Source of the DNA: Streptomyces smyrnaeus
GTDB taxonomy: Bacteria > Actinomycetota > Actinomycetes > Streptomycetales > Streptomycetaceae
Reading direction: 5' to 3'
Length of the DNA: 64,000 nt
Assembly: GCF_017676345.1 (NCBI RefSeq)
Contig: NZ_JAFFZM010000007.1
Span: 62,001 to 126,000 of the forward strand
Shown: piece after piece, positions 45,175 to 53,353 of the stretch
Numbering within the stretch: position 1 is the stretch's first letter
How the letters are laid out: the number at the start of each line of letters is the position of its first letter
The notes under the pieces: generated by a model
Seen by the model: the letters and a program-made list of their open reading frames with translations, nothing else
What the model was told of the DNA's origin: nothing
Database searches by the model: none
Position numbers and translations under genes: made by a program

Positions 45175-46479
45175 TCAGGAGGTGGGCAGGGCCTGCATCG
45201 CCTTGATGAAGCCGTCCTCGTCGAGCCCTCCGTTGAGGAACCGCTGTACGGCCTGGTACATGGATGTCGTCGCCTTCTGCGGGTACGCCTGGTCCCAGGA
45301 GAGCTGGAAGTCCGGGGCCTTCTTGACCAGGTCGTACTGGAAGTGCGCGAAGTGGGGGCTGGCGGCGGTGTCCAGGAACTTCTCGGTGTTCGTCGTGGTG
45401 GGCAGGTTGCCGACACCCAGCTGTGCCTTGACGAACTTGTCCGAGTACTGGAGCTTCAGGAACTCCGCGACGGCCTCGGGGTGCTTCGTCTTCTTCAGGA
45501 CGGAGTAGAAATTGTTGGTGTTCCCGACGAGGTTCCGGGGGTCGCCCTTGCCGCCTTCGACGGTGGGGAAAGCGCTGTAGCCGAGGTTCTTCTCGGCGAA
45601 TTCCGGATGGGAGTCCTGCTGGGTGGCGTACTCCCAGGAACCCATCAGCTCGAAGCCCGCCTTGCCGTTGGCCAGGAGAGTGGGTGAGCCCTGGTCGGTG
45701 AACTTCACCGAGTCGTAGTTCGTGCCGAACGCTCCGGCATCGGCCAGGTCCCGGAGCATGCCGAGGGCTTTCCTGCTCCCGGCGCCCGCCCAGGCCTCCT
45801 TGTCCCCGTCCAGGGCCTTTTGGAACAGCCCCGGTCCTGCCACCCGGTCGTAGAGGTACTCGAACCACATGAGGGTGGGCCACTTGTCCCCGCCGCCCAG
45901 GGCGATCGGTGTGACACCTTCGGCCTTGAGCTTTTTGACGGCGGCCAGCAGGTCCTGCCAGGTCTCCGGCTGCCGGACGCCGGCGTCCTTGAGTACCTTC
46001 TTGTTGCTGAAGAGCAGCACGGGCTGGGTGCCGCGCATGGGGATGCCGTACGCCTTGCCGTCCACCACGGCGCTGTTGAACACCGAGGGCAGGAACTTCT
46101 TCTTCAGGCCGGGGTCCTTGGCGATGAAGTCGTCCAGCGGCAGCAGCAGCCCCGCCTCGACGAACGGTTTGATGCTGCCGCCGCCCCAGTTGAAGAAGAT
46201 GTCGGGTGCCTGCTTGCTGTTGATGATCGTCTGAAGCTTGGCCTGGTAGTCGGCGCCGGGGATGGTGTCCAGCACCGCCTTGACGTCCGAGGTCTTGTTG
46301 AAGTCGGCGATGAGCTGCTTCTCCACCTTGTTCGTGGCGTCGCCGTAGACCAGGACGTGGATCCTGCCGTCGTCCCCGCCCGCCGAGCCGGTGCCTCCCC
46401 CGCACGCGGACAGGGAAAGCGCCAGGGCCAGGGCTGCGGCACCGGCGGAGGACCTCGGGAACCGTGCGCATTGCCTCAT
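45175..46479 (-). CDS. bxlE: Xylo-oligosaccharide-binding lipoprotein BxlE
   Basis: 434 residues. The signal ends in a clear lipobox (ALALALSLSAC-GGG). The mature part is a family 1 solute-binding protein: FFNWGGGSIKPFVEAGLLLP, AYGIPMRGTQPVLLFSNKKV, ALGGGDKWPTLMWFEYLYDR, MGSWEYATQQ. It is first in the operon, preceded by a CGAAA-type inverted repeat and divergent from a LacI repressor gene. Synteny with the known bxlREFGA cluster supports xylobiose and related beta-xylosides as ligand. Confidence 0.9.
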   Translation of the reverse strand: MRQCARFPRSSAGAAALALALSLSACGGGTGSAGGDDGRIHVLVYGDATNKVEKQLIADFNKTSDVKAVLDTIPGADYQAKLQTIINSKQAPDIFFNWGGGSIKPFVEAGLLLPLDDFIAKDPGLKKKFLPSVFNSAVVDGKAYGIPMRGTQPVLLFSNKKVLKDAGVRQPETWQDLLAAVKKLKAEGVTPIALGGGDKWPTLMWFEYLYDRVAGPGLFQKALDGDKEAWAGAGSRKALGMLRDLADAGAFGTNYDSVKFTDQGSPTLLANGKAGFELMGSWEYATQQDSHPEFAEKNLGYSAFPTVEGGKGDPRNLVGNTNNFYSVLKKTKHPEAVAEFLKLQYSDKFVKAQLGVGNLPTTTNTEKFLDTAASPHFAHFQYDLVKKAPDFQLSWDQAYPQKATTSMYQAVQRFLNGGLDEDGFIKAMQALPTS

Positions 46480-46490
46480 CGCATCGCCTC

Positions 46491-46523
46491 TCGAAAATGT
46501 TTCGATACTGACACCGAAACTTC
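46491..46523. promoter_or_regulatory. bxlE operator region with CGAAA-type repeats
   Basis: TCGAAA-ATG-TTTCGA (46491-46505) is a perfect 6-bp-arm inverted repeat starting 12 bp upstream of bxlE. A second partial copy, CGAAACTTC, lies at 46515-46523. Both resemble the palindrome before the xylanase gene (39271). Their position would let BxlR block bxlE transcription. Confidence 0.65.
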
Positions 46524-46609
46524 TTGCGTCGGGACGCTAGAGCGCGGCCCCCAGGGGGTCAACCCTCGCTCACCCAGTTACTAACTCGTTATGCTGCGGC
46601 GGGAGTTGA

Positions 46610-47647
46610 GTGTGGCCTATGCTCCTCACCATGCGCGATGACGAGGAGTTGGGCCGCATCACCCTGGCTCAGGTGGCCGAGAAGGCCGGTGTCTCCATTT
46701 CGACAGTTTCGAAGGTGCTCAACGGGCGCCAGGATGTCGCCGCCCCCACACGGGTCAAGGTTGAGCGTCTGCTGGAGACCCATGCCTATCGGCGCACCAC
46801 ACGTGCGGCCCGGGAGGCCCCCCTCATCGAGCTCGTCTTCCACGAACTCGACAGCAACTGGGCCATGGAGCTGATCCGCGGCGTGGAGAACGTCGCCAAG
46901 GCCCATCAGGCCAGCGTGGTTCTCACCGAGAGCGGCACCCGGCACGCTCCCGGCCCCGAGTGGATCGAGGGGGTGCTGCAACGCAGACCGCTCGGCGTGG
47001 TGCTCGTCTTCTCAGCCCTCCCGGCCGAGGTCAAGCAGCAGCTGCACTCACGTGCCATCCCGTTCGTCATCATCGACCCGGCCGGGGATCCCGACCCCGA
47101 CGTACCCTCGGTCGGCTCCGCGAACTGGAGCGGAGGGGTCGCAGCGACACGGCACCTCATCGAATCCGGGCACCGCCGCATCGGCATCATCACCGGACCC
47201 GACGACATGCTCTGCTCCCTGGCCCGCCTCGACGGATACCGCTCGGCGATGAGCATGGCGGGACTGGAGACCGACCCGGCCCTGGTCCAGTACGGGGACT
47301 TCCATGTCGAGGGCGGCTACGACCGGGCCATGAAGCTGCTCGCCCTCCCCGAGCGGCCGACCGCCGTCTTCGCGGGCAGCGATCTTCAGGCGCTGGGCAC
47401 CCTGGAGGCCGCACGGGTCAGCGGCCTGCGCGTCCCGCACGATCTCTCCGTGGTCGGCTACGACGACGTCCCCGTCGCCCGGTGGTCCAGCCCGGCACTC
47501 ACGACCGTGCACCAGCCGCTGCGGCAGATGGCCGAGGAGGCGGTCCATATGCTGCTGCGCCTGCGCGCACAGGAACTGGTGACCACCAGACTCGAACTGG
47601 CCACCAGCCTGATCGTCAGAAAGAGCACGGCGCCGCCGCCTGAGTGA
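46610..47647 (+). CDS. bxlR: LacI-family repressor BxlR
   Basis: 345 residues from GTG 46610 (GGGAG four bases upstream); ATG 46619 and 46631 are alternatives. The LacI HTH is at residues 17-39 (ITLAQVAEKAGVSISTVSKV). The rest is the periplasmic-binding-like effector domain (VVLVFSALP, SVGSANWSGGVAATRHLIES, GHRRIGIITGP, LSVVGYDDVPVARWSSPALT). Divergent from bxlE across 130 bp. In other Streptomyces BxlR represses bxl genes and is released by xylose or xylobiose; the same is inferred here for this operon and the xylanase gene. Confidence 0.9.
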   Translation: MWPMLLTMRDDEELGRITLAQVAEKAGVSISTVSKVLNGRQDVAAPTRVKVERLLETHAYRRTTRAAREAPLIELVFHELDSNWAMELIRGVENVAKAHQASVVLTESGTRHAPGPEWIEGVLQRRPLGVVLVFSALPAEVKQQLHSRAIPFVIIDPAGDPDPDVPSVGSANWSGGVAATRHLIESGHRRIGIITGPDDMLCSLARLDGYRSAMSMAGLETDPALVQYGDFHVEGGYDRAMKLLALPERPTAVFAGSDLQALGTLEAARVSGLRVPHDLSVVGYDDVPVARWSSPALTTVHQPLRQMAEEAVHMLLRLRAQELVTTRLELATSLIVRKSTAPPPE

Positions 47648-47694
47648 GCTCAGCGTGCACAGCTACCCGCCTGGGTCCAGCACGGACAGCCAAC

Positions 47695-47729
47695 GGGCCA
47701 GGCCCCGCCCGTCAGGCGCGGCCTGGCCC
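47695..47729. terminator. Hairpin between convergent bxlR and SDR genes
   Basis: GGGCCAGGCC (47695-47704) pairs with GGCCTGGCCC (47720-47729) around a 15-base GC-rich loop. No T-tract. It could terminate both genes. Confidence 0.75.
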
Positions 47730-47806
47730 CGGTGTGAGCGGTGGCCGGACACCGATACCAGCGAGCCGGCAGCTCGCCCCCGGCCCCCGGCCTTTCCCCA
47801 CACGCT

Positions 47807-48556
47807 TCAGTAGGCGAGCTCCCCGATGCCGCCATCGACACGCAGCACGGTGCCGGCGGTGTAGGCGGACTCGTCCGAGGCGAGATACACAGCTGCCTTC
47901 GCCATCTCCGTGGCGGTCCCCAGCCGGTGAAGCGGCACGGTCCGCCGGAGTTCCTCGTAAACGGCGGCTTGCCGTTCCGCACCGAGCGGCGAGAACGCAT
48001 TGGTGACAGTCGGCCCCGGGCTCAGTCCGTTGACGCGAACGCCCCGCTCCTTCAGCTCGTGGGTCAGCCCGCGGGCATAGGACAGCAGACCCGCCTTGGC
48101 CGCACCGTACACCGTCGCGTTCTCGTGTCCGACGAATGCGGAGACCGAACCGACGAGGATGACCGAGGACTGCTGCGAGAAGAGCGGCAACAGGGCCTTG
48201 ACCAGGAAGAACGGCGCTTTGAGATTGGTGGCGAGGAGTCTGTCGAACGCCTCCTCGGTCCATTCCTCGATCGGGAGATGGGTGATGTCGGCGGCGTTGC
48301 TCATCAGGATGTCGAGCTTCGGCCATTCCGCCTGAAGCCGCGCTGCGAGCGCCGCCTGGCCGGGTACGTCGCCGGCGTCGCTGACGATGGACAGCAGTGG
48401 TCCGTCCAATTGCCGGGCCGCCTCTTTCAGTCTTTCCTGCGAGCGGCCGGTGATCGCGACGGTCGCTCCTTCGGCGAGGAACTCACGCGCGGTCTCCAGT
48501 CCTATGCCGCTCGTCCCTCCTGTGATCAGTGCGTACTTTCCCGCAAGACGACCCAT
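47807..48556 (-). CDS. Short-chain dehydrogenase/reductase
   Basis: 249 residues from ATG 48556 with AAGGAAA upstream; upstream in-frame sequence is Arg-rich and not coding. Classical SDR: TGGTSGIG (residues 12-19), NAADI in place of NNAG, ILVGSVSAFVG with the catalytic Ser, and YGAAK with Tyr/Lys. The terminal GTVLRVDGGIGELAY is the usual C-terminal motif. Probably reduces a keto group with NAD(P)H. It lies 100 bp downstream of a second SDR, and both are likely under the TetR protein encoded at 49526. Confidence 0.9.
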   Translation of the reverse strand: MGRLAGKYALITGGTSGIGLETAREFLAEGATVAITGRSQERLKEAARQLDGPLLSIVSDAGDVPGQAALAARLQAEWPKLDILMSNAADITHLPIEEWTEEAFDRLLATNLKAPFFLVKALLPLFSQQSSVILVGSVSAFVGHENATVYGAAKAGLLSYARGLTHELKERGVRVNGLSPGPTVTNAFSPLGAERQAAVYEELRRTVPLHRLGTATEMAKAAVYLASDESAYTAGTVLRVDGGIGELAY

Positions 48557-48656
48557 GATTTCCTTTTCTTCGCTCGGCGCCGTGGCGCGTGAATCAACGC
48601 GACGACGGGCTGTCACCGTCGACAGCGGCATTGGTGAGGCGGCAGTCGGCCTCGGC

Positions 48657-49406
48657 TCAGATCGCGGTTCGGCCGCCGTCGGCGGCCACGACCGCTCCGG
48701 TCATATAGCTGGCTCGGTCACCGGCGAGAAAGGCGACCACGTGCGCCACTTCGGTCGGATCGGCGGTGCGCTTGAGCGCGGTGGTCAGGCCCATGCCGCC
48801 CATGTCCGGGCCCATCGCCGCGACCACCTTCGAGGTGTGCATCGGGCCGGGAGCGACAGCGTTGACCCGCACGTTCGACGGGGCGAACTCCGCCGCCCAG
48901 GTGCGGGTCAACGACTCGACCGCCGCCTTGGTGGCGCCGTACACGGCCATTCCCGGCATGCCGAGGCCCGCCGCGGTGGAGCTGACGTTGACGATGCTGC
49001 CGCCGCCATTGGCGGCCATCTTCGGCGCGAGCAGCGCGGTGAGCAGGAACGGTGCACGCACGTTGACCGCGAAGGCGGCGTCATGGCCGGCCAGGTCCTG
49101 CTCGGTGGTCGGACCGAACGTCATGACGCTCGCGTTGTTGATCAATATGTCCACAGCTCCGGCGTCCTCGGCCAGCTGCTGCACGGCTGACGGATCGGTC
49201 AGGTCGGCCGCGACGAATCGCACCGCTCCGGTGGCTGCGCCACCGGCCGCGCGAAGGTCCTCGACGACCCGGGCTCCGCGCTCCGGATCGGTGCCGGTGA
49301 GGATCAGGTCGGCTCCCCCGGCGGCCAGTACGCCGGCCGTCGTGTGTCCGAGTCCGCCGATCGCACCGGACCCGGTGACGAGTGCTGTCTTTCCTGCGAA
49401 TTCCAT
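48657..49406 (-). CDS. Short-chain dehydrogenase/reductase
   Basis: 249 residues from ATG 49406 with GAAGGG upstream. TGSGAIGGLG is an unusual cofactor loop with an extra Gly-Gly; NNASV, NVSSTAAGLG and YGATK complete the catalytic set, and VVAADGGRTAI ends the protein. It shares little sequence with the neighbouring SDR beyond the motifs, so this is not a recent duplication. First gene downstream of a strong TetR operator, divergent from the regulator. Confidence 0.9.
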   Translation of the reverse strand: MEFAGKTALVTGSGAIGGLGHTTAGVLAAGGADLILTGTDPERGARVVEDLRAAGGAATGAVRFVAADLTDPSAVQQLAEDAGAVDILINNASVMTFGPTTEQDLAGHDAAFAVNVRAPFLLTALLAPKMAANGGGSIVNVSSTAAGLGMPGMAVYGATKAAVESLTRTWAAEFAPSNVRVNAVAPGPMHTSKVVAAMGPDMGGMGLTTALKRTADPTEVAHVVAFLAGDRASYMTGAVVAADGGRTAI

Positions 49407-49484
49407 TGCTGCGCCCTTCGCGGCCGGCAGGTGGTCGGCCGACTTCTGTGCGGCCGTTCCAAAAGTCATGCGAGGGAAGCTATG

Positions 49485-49510
49485 ACTTCTTGAACGCCCT
49501 GTCAAGAAGT
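49485..49510. promoter_or_regulatory. TetR operator: ACTTCTTGA-N8-TCAAGAAGT
   Basis: Nine-base perfect arms (49485-49493 and 49502-49510) around ACGCCCTG. It ends 15 bp before the TetR start codon and lies 79 bp before the SDR start, so one bound dimer would control both divergent promoters. TTGAAC within the left arm may itself be a -35 element, with TGTAGTGT as the -10. Confidence 0.75.
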
Positions 49511-49525
49511 TGTAGTGTCGGACAC

Positions 49526-50125
49526 GTGGCACGAACCGGACGGCCCCGCGGATTCGACAAGGACCAGACGCTGACGCGGGCACTCGAACTGTTCTGGTCC
49601 CGGGGATACGGGGCGACATCGATCCAGGACCTGGTCGACGCGCTGGCCGTCGAGCGCGGCAGCCTCTACGGAACGTTCGGGGACAAACGCCGTTTCTACC
49701 TCGACGCCGTCAGGCTCTACTGGGAGGTCTACGAGCGACACCTGATCGCCGCGCTCGACACCACCCCGCTCCTGCCGGCGCTGCGCGAGATCCTGACCCA
49801 CCCGGCACGCCTGGACGAACTGATCTCCGACATGGGCGTACCGCAGGGCTGCCTGGTCGGCAACACCACCGCGGAGCTCGTCCCCCACGACAGCGAAGCC
49901 ACAGAAGTCGTCACCCGCTCGTATCGCCGGTTCACGGACATCCTCACCGACGCCCTGCGCCGCGCACAGGCCGCCGGTGAAGTCACCGACACCGCCCGCC
50001 CCGAGGCCCAAGCGCAACTACTGCTCTACGTCGTCCAAGGACTCTCGCTCGTATCGAGGGCAGGTCTCGACAGAACCGCGGCCCTGGCCGCGATCGACAC
50101 CGCGATCGACGCACTGCGGGCCTGA
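49526..50125 (+). CDS. TetR/AcrR-family transcriptional regulator
   Basis: 199 residues from GTG 49526; the leader is very short, so translation may start almost at the transcript end. RTGRPRGFDKDQTLTRALEL and the HTH SIQDLVDALAVERGSLYGTF place it in a large actinobacterial AcrR-type group. The C-terminal domain (VPQGCLVGNTTAELVPHDSE) matches the TetR_C form with a conserved GC-x-x-x-N segment. Such regulators respond to electrophiles or aromatic compounds and usually control an adjacent oxidoreductase, here the two SDR genes. Confidence 0.9.
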   Translation: MARTGRPRGFDKDQTLTRALELFWSRGYGATSIQDLVDALAVERGSLYGTFGDKRRFYLDAVRLYWEVYERHLIAALDTTPLLPALREILTHPARLDELISDMGVPQGCLVGNTTAELVPHDSEATEVVTRSYRRFTDILTDALRRAQAAGEVTDTARPEAQAQLLLYVVQGLSLVSRAGLDRTAALAAIDTAIDALRA

Positions 50126-50148
50126 CCGAAAGCCGCACCGGCCCGCAG
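50114..50148. terminator. Hairpin spanning the TetR stop codon
   Basis: CTGCGGGCC (50114-50122) and GGCCCGCAG (50140-50148) form a perfect 9-bp stem with a 17-base loop. The TGA stop lies in the loop. It separates convergent genes. Confidence 0.6.
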
Positions 50149-50232
50149 GAACGAAACAGACAGCAACGGAGTCCTCCCCCCACCCCCAGCCCCCCGGGCC
50201 GGGTGCAGTTCCGACGGCGATCGGAGGACCCG

Positions 50233-51486
50233 TCACCCGCGCGGCCAGCGCTTGTCGACGGCGAGTTCGCCGTTCAGGATCACCATGCTGAGGTCGCGCA
50301 GACTGCCGATGTCCGCGGTGGGATCGGCGTTCAGCACGAGCAGGTCGGCGCGCCTGCCGGAAGCCACCGCGCCGAGGTCGGAGCGGACGCACTGCCGTGC
50401 CGCGCCGCTGGTGCCGGCGGCCAGCACCTGGGTGGGCGTCATCCCGGCCGCCACCATGAGTTCGGCCTCTTCCAGGGTATTGGCTCCGAACAGACCCCGG
50501 CCGCTGAAGGTGTCGCTGCCCAGCGCGATGTGCACGCCGGCCTCGGCGACCTTCTGGAGATTGCCACGGGCGTCCGGGTGGGCGTCGTCGATCCAGAGCG
50601 TCGGTGTGTAGGTGATGCCGCGTTCGAGCATCAGGTCGATGAGCGAGTGGTCGGTGAGGGGTTCCACGGTGACACCGTGCTCCAGGCCGTCCGCCCCGGC
50701 CTCGATCGCCTCGCGTGCCGCAGCTTGCTGGGTGGTATGGACGGTGACGCGAAGGCCCCGCTCGTGCCCCGTCTCGATACCTGCCCGAAGCAGATCGAGC
50801 GGAAGCCGTTCCAACTCGACACCATCCGGAAAGGCAGGGTTCTGCCAGAGATACTTCGGCCCACCGGAGTGTGCGCACGCGCCTTCCGACAGGAGCTTGA
50901 TCGCGTCCACCTTGCGGTCAGCGAGGTGGTGCACCAGGTCGCGGATCTGCTGGACGCTGTCGACCTCTCCCGTGAAGCGCTCGCGCGCCCAGGGGTTGTC
51001 GCTGAAGACGGTGGCGGCGGGGTGCCCGTCACGTCCGGTGATACCGCAACCGGTCGCCAGCAGTCGCGGGCCCCGCAGCGTGCCTTCGGCGATTTTGGCC
51101 CGAGTCTCCAGGATTCCGCCGGTCGGATCGCCCACCGACTTGATGGTGGTGACTCCGTGGTCGAGGAACAGCCCGAGCCGCCCGGGAAGCTCGTTCTCCT
51201 CGAAGGCCCGCATCGAATCGGGATCGGAGACCGCACGCACGTCGTAGAAGTGGATATGAGTGTCGATCAGGCCCGGCATGACCCATCCTTCGGCCGCGTC
51301 CACCTCCCGTCTGCCCCTGAGCGGCTCTGCCGATACGGATGCGATCTCTCCCCCGTCGATGGCGACGTCGTACAGACCGGCGAGCGTCCGGCGGCCGTCG
51401 AAGACATGCACGCGGCTGATCACGAGGTCGTAGGTCGCAGGGCCATGAGCCTCGGTATCGGCAATTGCTTCGGATTCCTGGGGCAC
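50233..51486 (-). CDS. Metal-dependent amidohydrolase, imidazolonepropionase/prolidase-like
   Basis: 417 residues from GTG 51486 (AGGAG 9 nt upstream); the frame extends to an ATG at 51567 without a ribosome site. PGLIDTHIHFYDVR carries the metal-binding His-x-His, AIKLLSEG the bridging Lys, VTVHTTQQAA and GADGLEHGVT the next His residues, and IALGSDTFSG the catalytic Asp. RADLLVLNADPTADI ends the domain. The family cleaves cyclic amides, peptides or lactones. Preceded by an inverted repeat identical in pattern to that before the Rrf2 gene. Confidence 0.88.
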   Translation of the reverse strand: MPQESEAIADTEAHGPATYDLVISRVHVFDGRRTLAGLYDVAIDGGEIASVSAEPLRGRREVDAAEGWVMPGLIDTHIHFYDVRAVSDPDSMRAFEENELPGRLGLFLDHGVTTIKSVGDPTGGILETRAKIAEGTLRGPRLLATGCGITGRDGHPAATVFSDNPWARERFTGEVDSVQQIRDLVHHLADRKVDAIKLLSEGACAHSGGPKYLWQNPAFPDGVELERLPLDLLRAGIETGHERGLRVTVHTTQQAAAREAIEAGADGLEHGVTVEPLTDHSLIDLMLERGITYTPTLWIDDAHPDARGNLQKVAEAGVHIALGSDTFSGRGLFGANTLEEAELMVAAGMTPTQVLAAGTSGAARQCVRSDLGAVASGRRADLLVLNADPTADIGSLRDLSMVILNGELAVDKRWPRG

Positions 51487-51617
51487 CGCTCTCACTCCTG
51501 GTACGTCTGTGTCTGAGTAGGTGTTCGGGCTGTGGGGCGCCCGGATGGATCGTGCGGCCGCTGACATCGGGAGCCGAGAGAGCCGCGCCGGGAGCGCCCA
51601 CCCCGGAACGAACGAAA

Positions 51618-51642
51618 AACTGCAACTACATTGGTTACAGTT
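51618..51642. promoter_or_regulatory. Operator-like repeat before the amidohydrolase gene
   Basis: AACTGCAAC-N7-GTTACAGTT followed by AG. The same 9-7-9 layout, AACTGnAAC-N7-GTTnCAGTT-AG, occurs at 52158 before the Rrf2 regulator gene, and nowhere else I could see. Lies 132 bp before the chosen amidohydrolase start, downstream of the Rrf2 gene. Confidence 0.75.
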
Positions 51643-51686
51643 AGGGCGTGCGTCATGACGCGGGGCGTGTATGCGTCACTTTTGAA

Positions 51687-52130
51687 TCAGTGGCTCTTTG
51701 CCTCGTTGTCGGAGGCCAGTATCCGCTGCAGCAGATCGGCGATCGTCGTCCTGCCGAGCTGTTCCTCCAAAGCTCGTTCCGCGCTCTGGAACTCGACGTC
51801 GAGCAGGTCGCCGATGTTGCGTCCGACCTCGCACGCCCCGCTGGGCGGATGGGTGTGCCGCGAGAAGATCTGCCCCTCCTCGACGGCGGCATACGCGTCA
51901 TGGAGCGTGATGTCCCGCGGGGCACGCGCAAGGGACCAGCCACCCCCTCGCCCCTCGGTGGACCACACCAGGTCAGCGTCTCGCAAGCGGCCGAGGATGC
52001 GCCGCACGAGGACAGGGTTGCTTTCAAGGCTGTCCGCGATCTCCGCGGACGTCAACGAACCCCCACGCCGGTGCGCCAGCATCGCAAGCGCGTGAATCGC
52101 GACCGCGCTCCTGCTGCTGAGCCCCGCCAT
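51687..52130 (-). CDS. Rrf2-family transcriptional regulator
   Basis: 147 residues from ATG 52130 with AGGAG upstream. The winged helix is SRSAVAIHALAMLAHRRGGS, then AEIADSLESNPVLVRRILGR. LRDADLVWSTEGRGGGWSLA is the family wing. Only one Cys (GACEVG) remains where IscR/NsrR have three, so it probably has no Fe-S cluster and is closer to the YwnA/HypR group, which sense disulfide stress or small molecules. A 25-bp inverted repeat overlaps its own promoter and another copy precedes the amidohydrolase gene. Confidence 0.9.
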   Translation of the reverse strand: MAGLSSRSAVAIHALAMLAHRRGGSLTSAEIADSLESNPVLVRRILGRLRDADLVWSTEGRGGGWSLARAPRDITLHDAYAAVEEGQIFSRHTHPPSGACEVGRNIGDLLDVEFQSAERALEEQLGRTTIADLLQRILASDNEAKSH

Positions 52131-52157
52131 CTGCTGCTCCTGCCGTCTCCACCGATC

Positions 52158-52196
52158 AACTGGAACCAACCTAGTTGCAGTTAGAGCCATGGTCAA
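52158..52196 (-). promoter_or_regulatory. Rrf2 gene promoter with overlapping operator
   Basis: On the minus strand, TTGACC (52196-52191), a 17-base spacer and TAGGTT (52173-52168) form a promoter 38 bp before the start codon. The inverted repeat AACTGGAAC-N7-GTTGCAGTT (52158-52182) covers the -10 and part of the spacer, as expected for autorepression. Confidence 0.75.
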
Positions 52197-52841
52197 CCGA
52201 GCTGTCTCAGTCCTTACCGCTCCGGCAGGTCAGGCCACCGCGCCCGGACCTGGACCTGGGGCCTGGGCACCATCGATCACCTGGCGGTGGCCACTCCGGC
52301 GAACTCCACGGCCCTCGTCGGCTCGCCGCCGTACCGGCCACTGAGACGACCCCTGACTGGCGAACGGCACGAAGACGCATAAGAAACTGCGCCACCCTTT
52401 CGCTCGCGAAGCGGCGCCGCACCAGATTCGACAGCCGGCAGTGCGTTCCTGAGCGAACCACCGATGAGTTCTCCGGACAGCAGCGAGCAGTCGGCCACGG
52501 TCAGCGCCGCCTCCCAGCAGACGATGGACGGTGCGGATGGCCGACGAAACGGCTTGCGGGACACCGCCGGACAGTTCCCTGCTCGATCAGATCGTGGCCA
52601 CCACCGGCCGCACGCCGTGATCCCGGAGTCGCTCCCCCTCCGCTGCAAACGGGATGGCACTACCCGCCGGGACCCACCCCGCTGACGCCCGTTCGGAAAC
52701 GGTGGCGGCTGCGCGGTCCGCCCCTGGCCGTGACGGGGCAGTTCCGACCGCGGGCCCCTCTTCCTGCACACGTTGGAGGGGCAGCGGGATTCAGCTCGAT
52801 ACGCGGAGGGCCTGCGGCGTGGAATGGGAGGACCCGTGCGG
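52197..52841. other. Gene-free stretch, 645 bp
   Basis: Between the Rrf2 promoter and the RidA-like gene. Open frames exist on both strands, but they have Arg/Pro/Gly-rich translations, no ribosome sites and no recognisable family. It may be decayed DNA. The final bases hold GGGAGGA, the ribosome site of the RidA-like gene. Confidence 0.4.
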
Positions 52842-53261
52842 ATGTTCGACACAGGTATGACGACTGATCAGCGCGCTATCACCAACCCGCCCACCCTCCA
52901 CGACCCGACGTCCTTCGGCTACAGCCATGCGGTCTCAGCCCCCGGTGAGCTTGTCTTCATCGGCGGCCAGTACGCCTCCGACTCCACCGGCGCTCCCGTG
53001 CCCGGAGACTTCGCGACCCAGGTCGACCTGGCCTTCGACCGACTGCGGTCGGCGCTGGAGGGGGTCGGTCTCCGGTTCGAGCACGTGGTCCGCCTCGGCA
53101 CCTTCATCGTCGACCACGACCTGGACAAGCTGGAAATCCTCGGCAAGGCGCTGCACGCCCGCTTCGGCGACAGGCTTCCCGCCCAGACGTTGAGCGGTGT
53201 GGCGTCGCTCGCGCTGCCGGGAATGCTGTTCGAGGTGGACGCGGTGGCAGTACGTCCGTAG
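52842..53261 (+). CDS. RidA/YjgF family protein
   Basis: 139 residues from ATG 52842; GTG 52836 and ATG 52857 are alternatives around the same GGAGG. YSHAVSAPGELVFIGGQYAS, FDRLRSALEGVGLRFEHVVR and the ending MLFEVDAVAVRP follow the trimeric RidA fold. The active-site Arg that deaminates 2-aminoacrylate in true RidA is at a position I cannot align with certainty, so it may belong to another Rid subfamily. Stands alone, convergent with betT. Confidence 0.85.
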   Translation: MFDTGMTTDQRAITNPPTLHDPTSFGYSHAVSAPGELVFIGGQYASDSTGAPVPGDFATQVDLAFDRLRSALEGVGLRFEHVVRLGTFIVDHDLDKLEILGKALHARFGDRLPAQTLSGVASLALPGMLFEVDAVAVRP

Positions 53262-53353
53262 CTGGTCTGCGCCCACCGGGCTGATACCCGTTCTTGCGTG
53301 TCGGTGACGCGGCCCAATGCGGTCACGCCAGTGGAGGGGAGGGGGGTGTCGGC

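Noticed and set aside
52197..52772. Transposase remnant
   Set aside because: Translations in all frames lack DDE or HTH motifs, and no terminal inverted repeats were seen.
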